Origin: Dirofilaria immitis
Lineage: Eukaryota; Nematoda; Chromadorea; Rhabditida; Onchocercidae
Assembly (NCBI GenBank): GCA_024305405.1
Contig: JAKNDB010000107.1
Span: forward strand, 868,001-932,000
DNA length: 64,000 nt
Reading direction: 5' to 3'
Shown here: piece by piece, positions 12,654 to 25,344 of the stretch
How positions within the stretch are numbered: position 1 is the stretch's first letter
How the letters are laid out: every line of letters begins with the position of its first letter
Notes under the pieces: generated by a model
Seen by the model: only the letters and a program-made list of their open reading frames with translations
Databases searched by the model: none
Told to the model about the DNA's origin: nothing
Position numbers and translations under genes: made by a program

Positions 12654-14247
12654 CGCTTCTAAAATATGCAAATGCGGCCTGTAACCACGTCACTACGAAA
12701 TCAAAGAACTATCGAAGCAAATACGACAATGACGCAAATATAATGAAGAAACTAACGTATCAATTAGAACCGAATAAAGCGTTGCTAATCAGGAATCAAC
12801 CTGTGCTCTCTCTTCATGATACGCTACACTATCTTCACTCACTATAGCAATACTCTCCTACAATTCTTTTCACATTTTTTTAATCTATACAACATTTTAT
12901 TTCGTCATTTCTATCAATCTCTACCGTTCCTAAAACTAATCTTTTTATAAGTTTTTATAAGTCTAATAACTAATTCTCTTCTGACACATAAATGACTGTT
13001 ATCTGTAACACTTTCTCACTCGTTTTCCCTCTCTCAATCACCATAATCTCACATTGCGCATCTTTCTACAAGACATTTTCTGTGATTTCCGGACGGTATA
13101 AATGTGGCGCGTAAGTCAAACCGTGGTGGGAGACGTAAGTGAAGGAATCATCACGTGTGATCTTCAGCTGATTGATAACATCGGGAAAAGTATTTGGTAT
13201 GTCTCAGAATGATATTATATGCTTGTGGTGTGTCTCCGTCTGGTATTATATGCCTGTTTTAGATCTACAAGGTCATTGTAAGGTCATTGATTGGTCATTT
13301 AGAATATCCATCATATAGTGTTATACGTTAACAATTAAATCATTCTTTATAGATGATTCTGTTGAAAGTTACTGAAATTGCCATAACATTGTAAGCAGAA
13401 TTAACATATTGTAAGCAATAAAGTGAAGCTAAAATATCATAAGTGAAGTTATTATAATTAAGTTACTGTAATCACATTATTATATCACTATTCCCTAATC
13501 ACATCATCAAATCATTATTGAATGATATGGGCAGCACTGAATAACTATTTTAATCGAAACTTATATATTCGTTAGCTGAATTACACATTTGTTAATTAAC
13601 TGTAAAATGTTTGAGCCTCATTTTTAATACGATTTTTTATTTATTTGTAATACGATATGATTTTTATCACTAATTTAAATGCAGCAAACATTAACAGTTA
13701 TCAGCAATAGTTTTATTCTCGAATATTGCTGTGATAATTCTGTGCATAATTTGTTCTCTTATATTCTAAAATTTGGATATAAAACATGACTAACTATAAA
13801 TATTCAAGTAGCAATTAGCTAGAAACCAGAAAAGACGAAATTAAGAGATGAATTTTACTATAGAATAGATAAAAAGATGGTTAAAATGGTATGTTGTTCA
13901 GATTGTTTAGTAGTTTTCTCAATTTATTTCATATTGCTTTGGAATTAGATGTGAAAAAGTGAATGATTGTTTTCTTGGCTGATTTACTGTAAAGGTAGTA
14001 AATAGAATTCAGCTTTTGAACTGTCTTGCAATTCTTTTGTAGAGCAAGATGATGTGATTTCTGTAAGTTAAAGGAAGAAGTTGCTGATAAATTCCTGAAA
14101 GGAGGCCATATTTCGCAGATTATTTCATAATAGTCTAATAACGTGGTTATGAAGTGTTAATTCATGAAATTCTTTTTCGTTTTATCTTTCGGTTTTTTTT
14201 TATTAAAATGTTTTTTAGCTAAAATATTTGCTAATGAACATATTTCA
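12654..14247. promoter_or_regulatory. Divergent promoter region between STEEP1 and the 14255 gene
   Basis: The two genes are transcribed away from each other across about 1.6 kb. Around 13085-13200 the base composition rises well above the local AT level. This part holds TATAAA-like sequence near 13098 and an E-box CACGTG near 13154 within a partly palindromic context. Function is inferred from position and composition only. Confidence 0.35.
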
Positions 14248-14254
14248 GCCAAGA

Positions 14255-17200
14255 ATGTATGGTGTTGTTGTTACTCCACCACTCAATGAAGCTGAAATAA
14301 TGCATGTTGTTTTTGTGGACGAAAGAAATCCTCTTTATTCATTAAACGGGTTCCAAGAACAAACAGAGCAAAATTAACCAAAGAAGAACGTAAAAATCTC
14401 GACAAAGTGAGCAATTTCCTTCATCTCAACTGTTAACTCTATTTTAATTTCAATTTCATCTATTCATTTTGTACACTTTTGAATTTATGGCTTACAGACT
14501 TCATTTTTGTTTTCATTGTAACAGTTTGAAGCTTTATGAGTCTTTCAGCATAGGGAAATGCACCGAATGATAATTTATATATATGTACCAGTATTAGTTA
14601 CCAAAGAGCACTTGAGAATATGAAAACCGATTCACGGCAATTTTATTATCATAAATTTTGCTTCAACGAATAAAACTTATGTAAGTAATTTGTTGGAATG
14701 AACTAAATATTGCTATGAAACAGTCAGAAGTTTCGAGACTGGAATATTTCAGGCTGAAAAAAGATATCCCTTGCTTTCGGTGATTGGATTGAATTTGAAG
14801 AAAGAAATATTATTGATGGTTGTATTGAGAAATATTTGAAGATATTCCCATTGAATCCTTGTCGTAGCAATGGCGACCATCTACAGGTAAAAATTTTGTT
14901 AGAAAAAAGAGCCGAAAAAGAAGGCGAAACCTTAGTGTTTGTAAACTTGCTTTAAAAGTAATAAAATATCTAAATTTCATGCTTTACTGTCCTAAAATAG
15001 ATTGTTTTTTCCATTTTTTTTTTGCATTAATACTCGTGACGACATAATAACAGAGAGTGAAAAAATACAGTTGTCGTATGTCAAGTTTTCTAGGTTTCTT
15101 GAGTCGGAAAATTTATTGGAAACTGGTTAAGGATAATGTATTATCAATTCATAAAACGGGTTAAGGACATTATTCGTTGCACCGTGATGAATGCTAATTA
15201 GCGATTCTTTTCTGAACTCTCAGAGAAGGATTTGGCTGATTTTGTTTTTGATAACTGGTCATTATAGATTGAATCAACTTGTGTTTTTCCATCATCAGTT
15301 TCTGGATGGGAGAATGAATGTTACTGTGAATTATTTGGTAAAGTTCGAGTTGATCCGGAATTGAGAAATTGCTTTCTTGCCGATGTTGCATACCGGTAAT
15401 TCATAAAAATAAATTCATTTCAAATTTCATTTTTAATGATTTGATATTTGATTACATAACTACTAGCCTCTGTTGCTTTAGAGTGGAAAAACTCGCCATA
15501 GTAAGGCACTCGTGAATTTGGAGATTATCTTTATATTACAAATCAGCAATATTCTTTTTGATTTGCTTATAATTTTGTTTTTCTTGATTTTAATTTTTTC
15601 AGCTGTTGGATTTCAGTAGAAGTAACGCGGATATCATCCTTGAATGTTGAACTTGGTGAATATATTGATGTGTCAGAAGACCAGAATCTGGTAGATGAAG
15701 CGGTGAGTTCTGCGCATTGTTTATAAGTCAATAATATAACTTTATCTTTAGTAATTCAAATCCAGTTTTCAAAATGGTGGCAACAGTAATCGCTTTTTCC
15801 AAATTTTAAAATTGCCAGTTTTTTATTCATGAAGAGTCTTAAAAAATAGAGATTCCAAAATCCATATATGCCTAATGTTTAAAAGTAAAGATCAAAAAGA
15901 AAACTTCAAATTTAAAGGTGATTTAATTGTTTACGTACCACTAAAAAGTAGAAAATTAAACGGTATAAATTCCAAATATTTTGCCATTTCTGAAAGTTAT
16001 GTTTGCGTATGTTGTGTGCCGTCATTAAATGAGATCTAATTAGCGCTATAATTATAAACACTCATGTCATTTACTGTTATGTCTATTATTACATCCATCA
16101 TTTTTCTGTCAGGCAGCATACTCTATATTAAAATTGTTTTATAGGAAATTAAAAAAACAAATTATTGAAGATTGATCATATTATCGAAACGTTTCTAAAA
16201 TTGCTAATTTTTAGCCTTGGAATCGTGGAGATCTTCGATTTGTTACTGTTGTGAACAGCGATACCGATGAAAGCGATTCGGATTCAAAGAAAATCGTTCC
16301 GAAAATATCGTATCCCTACGAGGTATCATCTTTTCTTATCTTTATTCACGTTGTTTATTGTTATATTATTATTATCCATCAGTTTTTTTGAGACAAAACT
16401 TACAATGAATCCACACGTTGTTTGAACTTTGATATTTTGTAGGATTGAAATCGAAAGAAAAATTATTTTTTCGTTTTTCTAATAACTATTAATTCGTTTT
16501 TAATGTCAATTTTGGAGAATTTCTAATATTTTACATGCAAACAATTCTTTTCATCAGTCATAAATTAATGAGGAAATATGAAGAAAATGAAATTTTAAAT
16601 TAAGAAGAGATGTGAAAATTTTCATGAAAAAACAGTGTACTATGAAAAATTCATTTCGTTTTATTCTTATGCTTAAAATGCACATGCTCCTTAAATTAAT
16701 TTAACTTTCAAAAGGAAGTTGAGCATCGTAATTAATAAAAAAGCAATATAAATAATAAATTGAATACATTGCAGCATTGATGCAGAATCTGTTGTATTAT
16801 GCCTCCTTAACAGATCTATATTACCGTTGCCATATCAAGAAATTCGTTTTTTATAATGGGGAATATATTTGTTATAATAAGTAATAAGGATTCATGTATT
16901 ATAAGATTTCATCTTCAATACACTCATCATATTGCAGATATACGATGTGCAAGGTGTATTAGTTAGTGAACGAAATGTTTATAGTAGCAAATATCCAGAC
17001 ATGAAAATCGCACTAGCTTACGTTAAACGTGGACGACGTACGCCTGTCGGCAGCTGTATTAATTTTAACGCTTATTACAGTATTCCTTTACAATTATATG
17101 TGGTTCGATCATATTACCTTTTGGAGAAGTCGTTCAGAATAAAGCCATTCGAATTTGGATCGCTATTTTTGGTGTTTTTTTTCTACTACTTCTTACAAAA

Positions 17201-19525
17201 CGGAAAAAACACAGCTGAACAACACCAAGAAAACATTGTCCATATGCAGTGTTAGGAAATATATGACCAAATCAACATTCTTTTTCTAAGCGCCTTCTAT
17301 CTATATAATTAATAACAGGATTTCATCTTTATATTAATTTTGAATATTCTTAATGAATAGTACAATAGACCTGGTAAACTCAAGCGAAGATATACTTGGA
17401 GACATGAAATCATTATCACTGGATTCCTTTATGAAGAAAAAAATAAGAATAAAATAAACTTTAGCGAAGAATTCATCATTCTTTATATTAAATAAGAATA
17501 AAATAAACTTTAGCGAAGAATTCATCATTCTTTGTATTATATCATTTTAGTTGGAAGTCTGCGCCAAATGGAACCCGAATTTACCCATGGGACATTTATG
17601 GAGCAAAGACAAAGATTTAGGGTTGATCTATGATGCAGATGGGCTATTGCTACCTATATTATTAGATAAAAATCCATGTGCTTCTGTATGCGTATATGTG
17701 GCAGATACGGGTCCTAGCTGTTTGAGTCGTTTTGCAGTAAAAGATCTTTCCGATATAACAGCAAGCAAAACGAATGCGATTATGAAAAATGGTTATGTAA
17801 GAATTCATCTTGTTTTTAGGGGTTAAATTCATGATGGGAATAGAACACTGTTTGTAAATGTATGAATTGGAAATATGTCTTTAGTACACTCTTGTCAATC
17901 ATATCTGAAAGCAACCGCGTGTTAAATGACTACGTTGCACGATGATTTTACATTAATGAATTAGGATATATTAAAAGTTTCTAGGCAGAGCTGTCTGATG
18001 ATGGTCTGATTCTGGGAGATGGCTCTGTTCTAGCATGCCGTTACCTTTGTCTGAAAATTTTTTTGACAATAATTCGCCAAAAGGATGGGATAAGCTCACT
18101 CCTGGTACATGGATTAAATTCACAGCACAAAGTCCTGCTGGAATACCAAACTTCAAAATCAAAACCTGGAACTCGACAAATAATCCGCACTTAGTTCAGA
18201 TTCGTGCAGTTCCTATATCCAGTGGTTATGCGGTAAGTGCACACATTCTTCCATCTGTTTTTCTGGCGACTTGAAAAGCGATTAAATTCAACAGAATGTT
18301 CTATATATGATACTCCATTTTATACCAAATTTAAACATATCATCCAGGAGGATTGCGTCAGAAGTCCTTTTTTTTTCATAGCTTGAATTCAGCGAATTAC
18401 TGCATGGTTTTAAAGATTTTAAAGAGAGTGCATTGTAAATTCATGTATCGTAACCATTTTATTTATCTGATGGCTTTTTTAAATATTTGATAATTTTTCA
18501 GTTTTAGTTTGAAACACGTACCTATTTTGAAAAAGAATTAAGCGCTGCAAAATCAGATATATTCGGTTTTATTGAAATACCGCGTAAAAACGACAATTGA
18601 TGAATCCAAAAGACCAAGGTATAACGATGCTTTGGGTGCGAGAAGATAAAGAAGATAAAAGAAATAAAAAAGCACGATTTGTATTTCATTCGATTGATGC
18701 CCGCAGATTGTTGTAAGTTGGGATGCAAAGTTTTACTTCGAAAACAATCTTAGAAACTTTTTCTTATTTTTGCATAGTTTTCTCAAATGGTTTTATTTAT
18801 TGATTTTTGCGAGTACTATTTCCTGAACTTGTTCCCATTAAGTATCAAAGATGTCGGAAGTATAGTTCATAACAAGTTTTATCAATATGTTTTATTTCAT
18901 AACAAGAATATGAAGTAATTTTTAATGAAATCATAGATATAATTAAGTCTATAATTATTAACATTAATTTCATGAAATTAATATCAATGAATATATTTTT
19001 AAGGATAGTGAAAAAACTACAGGAAAAATTCAACGCAGCCTTTGATGAATGATGTTGAACAATACTGTATAACAGAAAAGAAAGTGGGTTTAAAGCATTG
19101 TTAAAAAAATAGAAGTAGTAAAAGTATGGATTTAATCAAAAACTTTTCTTCTCTTTTCATATCTATACTCTACATGACATGCTGAATGATGGCAGAAGAA
19201 AAAGTCTACCTGGCATCTTCGTTAGATTTGCTTTAATAAATTTAGCTCGTAGTTGTTAATTGTTTTGGAAGAGAATCAGTAAACAGTAAAGCAATTCTTC
19301 GGAAACCTGAATTTATCACTGGTATCATTAATAGCTTAAATGAGCAATAGGAACATTATATTTCAGTTTATTGTGCCATGCAAATCAATTGAATGTGAAG
19401 GCAAACAGTTACTGCAGCGTTGCTTTAACAACCGTGCCATTGTAAATAGTTTGATTCAAGCATCAGCTGACGAACTTATAGCAAATATTGTAAAGCTACT
19501 GACGAGCGAAAAATCGAAGGATTGA
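14255..19525 (+). CDS. Unrecognised multi-exon protein
   Basis: I do not recognise this family. The exons I can support are 14255-14406, 14753-14886, 15268-15395, 15603-15702, 16215-16322, 16938 to an unresolved end, 17551-17796, 17985-18232, 18508-18712 and 19367-19525. The ATG lies 7 bases after tatttcag, a likely trans-splice site. Features: a basic N-terminus (RVPRTNRAKLTKEERKN), an acidic serine stretch NSDTDESDSDSKK, cysteine-bearing segments, a charged patch REDKEDKRNKKARF, and a helical C-terminus ending TSEKSKD. No transmembrane segment is certain. The frame breaks at runs 14334-14336, 14757-14762, 18058-18064 and 18586-18590. After one added base at each, every supported junction is in phase except the last, which also needs one base. 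The junction from exon 16938 to 17551 is unresolved, so two adjacent genes cannot be ruled out. AATAAA follows at 19604. Confidence 0.7.
17442..17539. repeat. Two-copy 49-bp tandem repeat in intron
   Basis: Two adjacent copies of a 49-base unit carrying AATAAACTTTAGCGAAGAAT lie immediately upstream of the 17551 acceptor. The second copy runs up to the acceptor region, so the duplication repeats splice-site-proximal sequence. Confidence 0.85.
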
Positions 19526-19603
19526 CAAATTAATTGGGATCTGAATGTTTTTTTGAAATCGATACTTTTATAAATTACTATGCTTTTCATCATTTGTTTA
19601 CAA

Positions 19604-19609
19604 AATAAA
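19604..19609 (+). terminator. Poly(A) signal AATAAA
   Basis: A canonical AATAAA lies about 80 bases after the stop codon at 19525, a suitable distance for 3' end formation of the preceding gene. Confidence 0.5.
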
Positions 19610-22057
19610 TGTTCATTATGATCTTTACCAAGATTTGCTGCTGCTAGCTTTGTCTAAATCAATGTCAATTAAAAGAATTTTTTTGAGTTTTTAATCTGAA
19701 AATTATGTTTCTTTAGTTCTCATTGTTGTTTACTCACTGGGAATGTTATATGCCTGTATTTATTATGTGCATCACAATAAAACTTCAAATGATCCCTATT
19801 GTGCTAAAGTTATTTAAGACTTTCAAAGTATGTTGCTGTTACTATCCGTATCATGTGAATATCAACTCCGGTTTGAGATATTATTTTCGAATGCTTAAAT
19901 TTAATCTGATCAGAAGAAATAATCAGGTCAGAAGAAATAATTCATTACCGCAATACTGCAGATTTTGTAGATATGTTTGTTACTAATATCGCATTCATGA
20001 CTTAAGCTCTTGTGTGATCAAATTAAATTTAAGACCGGAGAAAAAGATTTAAATTCATAATAATTGAAAATATGATTTAAAAGGAAAACATAGGGGCCCT
20101 GAAGTCCCGTTTAACTTCATACTCAGGAAAATTTCGAATTGATTCTTCATTCTTCTTGCTTGGTTACATCTTACATATATATTCCTAATTGTATGTTTTG
20201 TATATAATAAAATAGATTCAAATTTTCCGAATGTTTTTTTGTGTATACCTAAAAGTGACTTATTTGTTCACAAGTAATAGGGTATAATTTTCAACCATTT
20301 TTTTCTTTTTTTTTTTTGGAAAAAACTAATCTAAGTGACAAGATACAGTAACGTATGAATGTATGGTGATGAAATATAAGATACGATATAATAATCTAAG
20401 TGATGAAATGTAACCTCTATTACTTTATCTGTCTTACAATAAACAGAAGGCTCCGTTTAAAGAACAAAAAAGTTCGAATGATTATATTTTAGCATGGGTT
20501 ACGATAGTTTTTAAAATGATTAACAAAAATGTAATTGCAAGCATACCGTATCAGTGAATTCTATATGTAATAATAATTGAAATATTTTATAGAATAGATA
20601 TGCAAGAAATTATCAGCTAGTTTTTTATCAGATTATAAAAATATCTTAGATATAATTAAGTTTTATGTTACATTTAAAATTAATATAATATAAATTAGTT
20701 TTCCTTAATGATTAACATATTGTAAATTATTTTATGAGAATAGACAAACTTCCTTTGTACTAATGTTAACTAACACATCGTAAATTAATTATCTTTTAAA
20801 TCTATAGAGGAAGATGTTGTAAAATTAAATTGTACGATGTTGTAAATTGAACTTCCATTATACAATTAAAATTAATCGGAGTATTTTATTGGAAAACAGG
20901 ACGATCACATTGATCATTTTATCGCTCAAAAAAAAAAAAAAAAAAAAACTCTTCATGAGAATTCTAAATTCCAGATTTTTTCGATCAAACATCAAGAAAA
21001 AAATTTTTTTTATAAAAGGAAAAAGGAAAATAATTTAACAATCAATTCTACGATTCGACAATATAATATTATCAAATATTTCTCTATCTTATAAAAGAAT
21101 AAATTTTCCGTCAAAAACTAATTCATCGATATCAAATATCAGCGAGAAATTTTTTTGCAATCATTTATACTTTGGGAACGATTTAACTGATCATTATGAT
21201 CGTTTTATGAAAAAAACGGTACTTTGTTTTATCCTAACTTTTCTTTTATTATGGAAGTTTGTTTACTATATATTAACTTTAGCACAATTGATAATATGTT
21301 AACTTTGCAAAGCAGAATGGAGTTAACATGAATGCAGAAGAAGTTTTGTTCATTCCATAATCACCTATAACCTACGTTAATTGCAGCATAAAGATCAAAA
21401 ATTTGATCATATCAAATTTTTTTTTATCACACAAATATTTGATTATTTTATCATATCACTATCCTATAAGACAGTATATATTTGTTCAGAAATTTTCTAG
21501 TATCAGATAATAAAAATAATATAGAGATTAAAGCATAGTCAATCTATTTCAGTAATAAATCGCATTTATCTTTTTCTGCAAACTATCAGTAATATCCGAA
21601 ACATATCCTTTATCTGATGAAGCAGTTTTATCAATGTCAGTATTTTTCTGTTTGAAAATTTTTATCATTCTGAATCATACATCATTTTATTGCTAGTATT
21701 TTTTGTATTATGACAAGCGATCAACACATATGTCTGAACATTTTCAACATTTCTTAATATTTTTTTATTTCAATCTAATATCTCCGTTTCTCTCTCAACT
21801 ACAACATTCCAATAACCTTATATAATTATGGATTTGGGATTATCTAATTCATATTTCGAACAGCAAGGATGATAAAATATGAGCTAATTGACCATTCCCA
21901 TTGAAATGAAATGGACGGGAAAGTAGTAAAATACTTCCGACAAAACTATTTTATTGAAATTTGCACTGCATCCTGTAGAGGCTGAATTTCATTCTGATTT
22001 ACACTACACAGAGTCTGAATTTTACTCTGACAGCATTTTGTGATCAAGTACGACTAA
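19610..22057. other. Intergenic region without recognised gene
   Basis: This AT-rich stretch has several long mono-base runs, including about 20 A residues at 20930-20948. No open segment has splice context or conserved motifs. It ends at the upstream region of the ribonucleotide reductase gene. Confidence 0.5.
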
Positions 22058-22066
22058 GGCGCGAAA
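22058..22066 (-). promoter_or_regulatory. E2F-type site upstream of rnr-2
   Basis: GGCGCGAAA is the reverse complement of TTTCGCGCC and fits the E2F/DP consensus TTTSSCGC exactly. It lies about 750 bases upstream of the R2 start codon, in very AT-rich DNA where such a GC core is rare by chance. R2 genes are classic S-phase E2F targets. Activity here is inferred. Confidence 0.45.
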
Positions 22067-22817
22067 TTGTCCTTACGTTTGAATTGGAAATATGAATGCA
22101 TATCGTCTAGTGTAGTGTGCGCGGAAGAGTGTTGGTTGGTTGCTTGCTTGTTCGATGGTGGCTGTGAAGTGTGGATGTGATTTTGGCTCTTTTCATATTT
22201 TAATTAGAATAGATGGATAAGTAAGATTAGGATAGGAAAATTTTTAACACTTTTTTTTTTTTTTACTTTATTTTCTCAAGTCTGAATAATGTACTTTTTT
22301 ACTTCATTTTTTTTTCAAATCTAAACTTATCTTTTCATTTGTTGCTTAATTTTACGCAAACTTATCCAATGCGCTTTTTTTTCTTTTCTTAAGGCTGCTA
22401 TAAAAAAGAATGTATTCTGCTTAAAGTGTTATGCATAAATTGTTAACATAGTTTTTAATTAGCATTAAAAATTAAAATGGCAAATGATGAAAGGAATTAA
22501 TAAATCAAAGATGCAAAGGATGAAATTTGAAACTATCAATTTGTTGACACACATAGATAGTGAGTAGTTATTTTTATCATCCAAATTTAATCAAAAAATT
22601 TCATAGATTTTAAAGAGAAAATTAAATTAATAAAGGATGATATATCTCGTTAGTTCTAGTTTTTATGCATGACTGTTGATTTATTCGAATTTATTGTTTG
22701 GCATTATTTCCTTCTATTTTGCGAGCTTTTTTTTGCATAAAAGCATCCTTTTCAAAATTTCTCAAATATTTTTTAGTTTTCAGGATTTCAGCATTTTTAT
22801 AACATCAACTACTAACA

Positions 22818-25240
22818 ATGCCATTCGAAGAAGTTAATGTTAATTCTAATGATTTGTTGAATGTGAAAGAGAATTTAACGGATCGAAAGGTTTGAATTCT
22901 GCAAATAATTTCGTAATATTAGGTTTTCAAGTTTTATATGGATCTATAGTTTCGAATGTTTTAATTTTTATGAAATATGCAAATAAATAACGTTTTTATT
23001 CTTCCTTGTGTAATTTTAGGCAGAATTGTCAAATGATATTAATGAAACGCTTATTACTAATCCAAAACGCGAATCGATTGAAGAGATTTTGTTGACCGAA
23101 AATCCGAATCGTTTTGTTATATTTCCTATCAGATTTTACGACATTTGGGATTTTTACAAGAAGGCCTTAGCATCATTCTGGACTGTCGATGAGGTTAGCT
23201 AGAAAATTATGATGATTAGCAACTTCTGATCTAAGTTGCAAAATCCACTGAAGACGAAGGTGCAGGTTTCATTTAGTAGATATCTTCTTTTTAGAAAAGT
23301 TCATGCAATTTATGTTTCAGGTCGATCTCAGTAAGGATTACCGCGATTGGGAAAATTTGAATAATGGGGAGCGTCATTTTATTTCAAGAGTTTTGGCGTT
23401 TTTGCTGCCTCAGATGGTATTGTTAACGAAAATTTGGTAAATTTTCGTTATTATATTCAAGAGATTTTTGGCAAAATTTGTGATTTAAACTACTGGGATT
23501 GCTTAAGAAGATTCAAAAATAAAGTTAACATGAAATGTGAAAGTTTGAACCTTTCATTATACTACAGTCATCTTATTTTATTATATTTTCTTTAACATAG
23601 TTTTTTTCATCCTTCTCATTTGATTTTTTCAAGGTAAATCGTTTCTCGCAAGAAGTCCAAGTGCCAGAAGCACGGTTTTTCTATGGTTTCCAAATTATGA
23701 TTGAGAATATTCATTCAGAAATGTACTCCAAAATGATTGATGCCTATATTCGCGACCAAAAAGAAAAGTATGTCATTTGTCAGTCAACTTGATTTTTGTT
23801 TGCATAATCTCTACATATTTTTTATTAGAAGTTAGTAGTTGGATTTTATATCAGATTTCTAAAAATTCCAAGCTTATTTGTTGTATTTTGTTTTCTTAAA
23901 GGGATCTAATCGAATCATACATTGCTTTATGCCGACGCGAACTAAGTCTTGACGAAGCAAAACCAACGCTATAATGCCAGGGTTTATAACATTTTTGAGG
24001 GTATAAGAGAAATGTTAGTACCTTCGCTTCTATGAAACTAATGATGTGATCGAGAGTTAAAACTGTTTATCCATTCTTCTTTTAAGGTCTCTCTTATTCA
24101 ATGCAATTTACGAATTCGAATTCGTCAAGAAGAAAGCTAATTGGGCATTGCGTTGGATTACCGACATGAATGCTCCCTTTGTGGAACGATTGATAGCTTT
24201 TGCTGCTGTTGAGGGTATTGTTGTTTATTCTACTTTTTGTTGAGTAAAATCGTTTTTATCATATTAATTCTGTCCGATATTATAAATGTATTTAGGAATA
24301 TTTTTCTCCGGAAGTTTTGCTGCAATATTTTGGTTAAAAAGCGCGGTTTGATGCCCGGATTGACTCATAGCAACGAGCTGATTTCAAGAGACGAAGTAAG
24401 CCATGTGATTATTCAACAATAGATAATCGAGCAGTTAGAAGAAAATGGTCTAGTTAACCGATCAAATCGAAGCATCTTTTATTTAACGGAGTTATAACAA
24501 TCAAAATCAACTTTGATGCACTTTAATGTTACGCTAAATATGAGGATTTTTATGTAGAGTGTCGAAACGAAATGAATTAAATGAAAATGTTTTTTAAAAA
24601 TAAAAAAACAAAAACAAGAAACAAACTATTTGACCTCGGACAAGATTTACTTTTATTTCCAGGGTTTACATCGAGATTTTGCTTGTCTCTTATATAGTTA
24701 TATCAAAAATAAACCTTCAGAGGAGAAAATTTATAAAATTATTCGTGAAGCAGTTGACATTGAAAAGGTCAGTTGTATTTATTTGTTCACATATCTTCAA
24801 ATTTCCACTATTGGCAAATGATGGGATTCTCTTTCCTAATTATGGAGCATAAAGAAGTTTTAATTCATGTTTCTTTTCGAAATTCAGGAGTACTTGACGG
24901 AAGCATTACCAGTTGATTTGATCGGCATGAACTGCAAACTGATGTGTCAGTATATTGAATATGTAGCTGATCATTTACTAACGGAACTCCATTGTGCAAA
25001 GGTAATTTTTAATAGAACGCTTCTAAATTATAAAAATTGTAAAATGTCTGTGTTCCATAGATTCTTTTTCATAGCCACCATATTCCAGATCTATTATTCG
25101 CTTAATCCATTTGATTTTATGGAGCGTATATCGATTGAAGGGAAAACTAATTTTTCGAAAAACGTGTCAGTGAGTACCAGAAGGCCGGTGTGCTAAGTAG
25201 CGAAGAGGGAAAAAGTTTCAATTTGGACTCGGACTTCTGA
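22818..25240 (+). CDS. rnr-2: Ribonucleoside-diphosphate reductase small subunit (R2, class Ia)
   Basis: Nine exons: 22818-22889, 23020-23193, 23321-23436, 23634-23767, 24087-24214, 24296-24395, 24663-24767, 24888-25001, 25089-25240. R2 carries the di-iron tyrosyl radical used by R1 to reduce ribonucleotides to deoxyribonucleotides. The iron ligands are all visible: Asp in [11 protein letters not shown], Glu and His in ENIHSEMY (with the radical Tyr), Glu in AAVEGIFFSG, Glu and His in RDEGLHRDF. The R1-binding C-terminal tail NLDSDF is intact. Three frame breaks fall in runs 23399-23403 (T5), 24336-24340 (A5) and 25151-25155 (T5). One added base at each gives 1098 nt, about 365 residues, slightly shorter than human RRM2 because the N-terminus is shorter. 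The conserved family makes these calls certain. The Cys after the last His ligand in mammals is Arg here. Upstream TTTCAG acceptors at 22782-22791 suggest trans-splicing. AATAAA at 25339 follows the stop. Confidence 0.97.
23902..24001 (+). other. Candidate cassette (poison) exon in rnr-2 intron
   Basis: A 100-base segment is bounded by a usable acceptor (tttcttaaag) and donor (gtataag), and its base composition is clearly less AT-rich than the surrounding intron. It reads in phase from exon 4 as [20 protein letters not shown], then meets TAA. Skipping it joins exon 4 to 24087 in perfect frame and matches the R2 family. Including it would stop translation early. It may be a regulated non-productive exon, or simply not an exon. 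Confidence 0.35.
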
Positions 25241-25338
25241 TTTTTCTAGAATTCGTAGATTAATTATACCTCACGGTTAATTATCTCTTGTAAATGGCTT
25301 TCCCAATTATCATCGTACTGCATTTTTTGAATTCATAG

Positions 25339-25344
25339 AATAAA
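25339..25344 (+). terminator. Poly(A) signal AATAAA of rnr-2
   Basis: AATAAA lies about 100 bases after the R2 stop codon, followed by a T-rich stretch. Confidence 0.5.

Noticed and set aside
16932..17255. Hydrophobic continuation of the 16938 exon as transmembrane helices
   Set aside because: Hydrophobic stretches occur in all three frames here, so they are probably intron translated by chance; left unresolved rather than called.
22818..25240. Programmed ribosomal frameshifting in R2
   Set aside because: Three sites in one gene, and similar sites in unrelated genes, with no shared slippery heptamer plus structure, do not fit programmed frameshifting.
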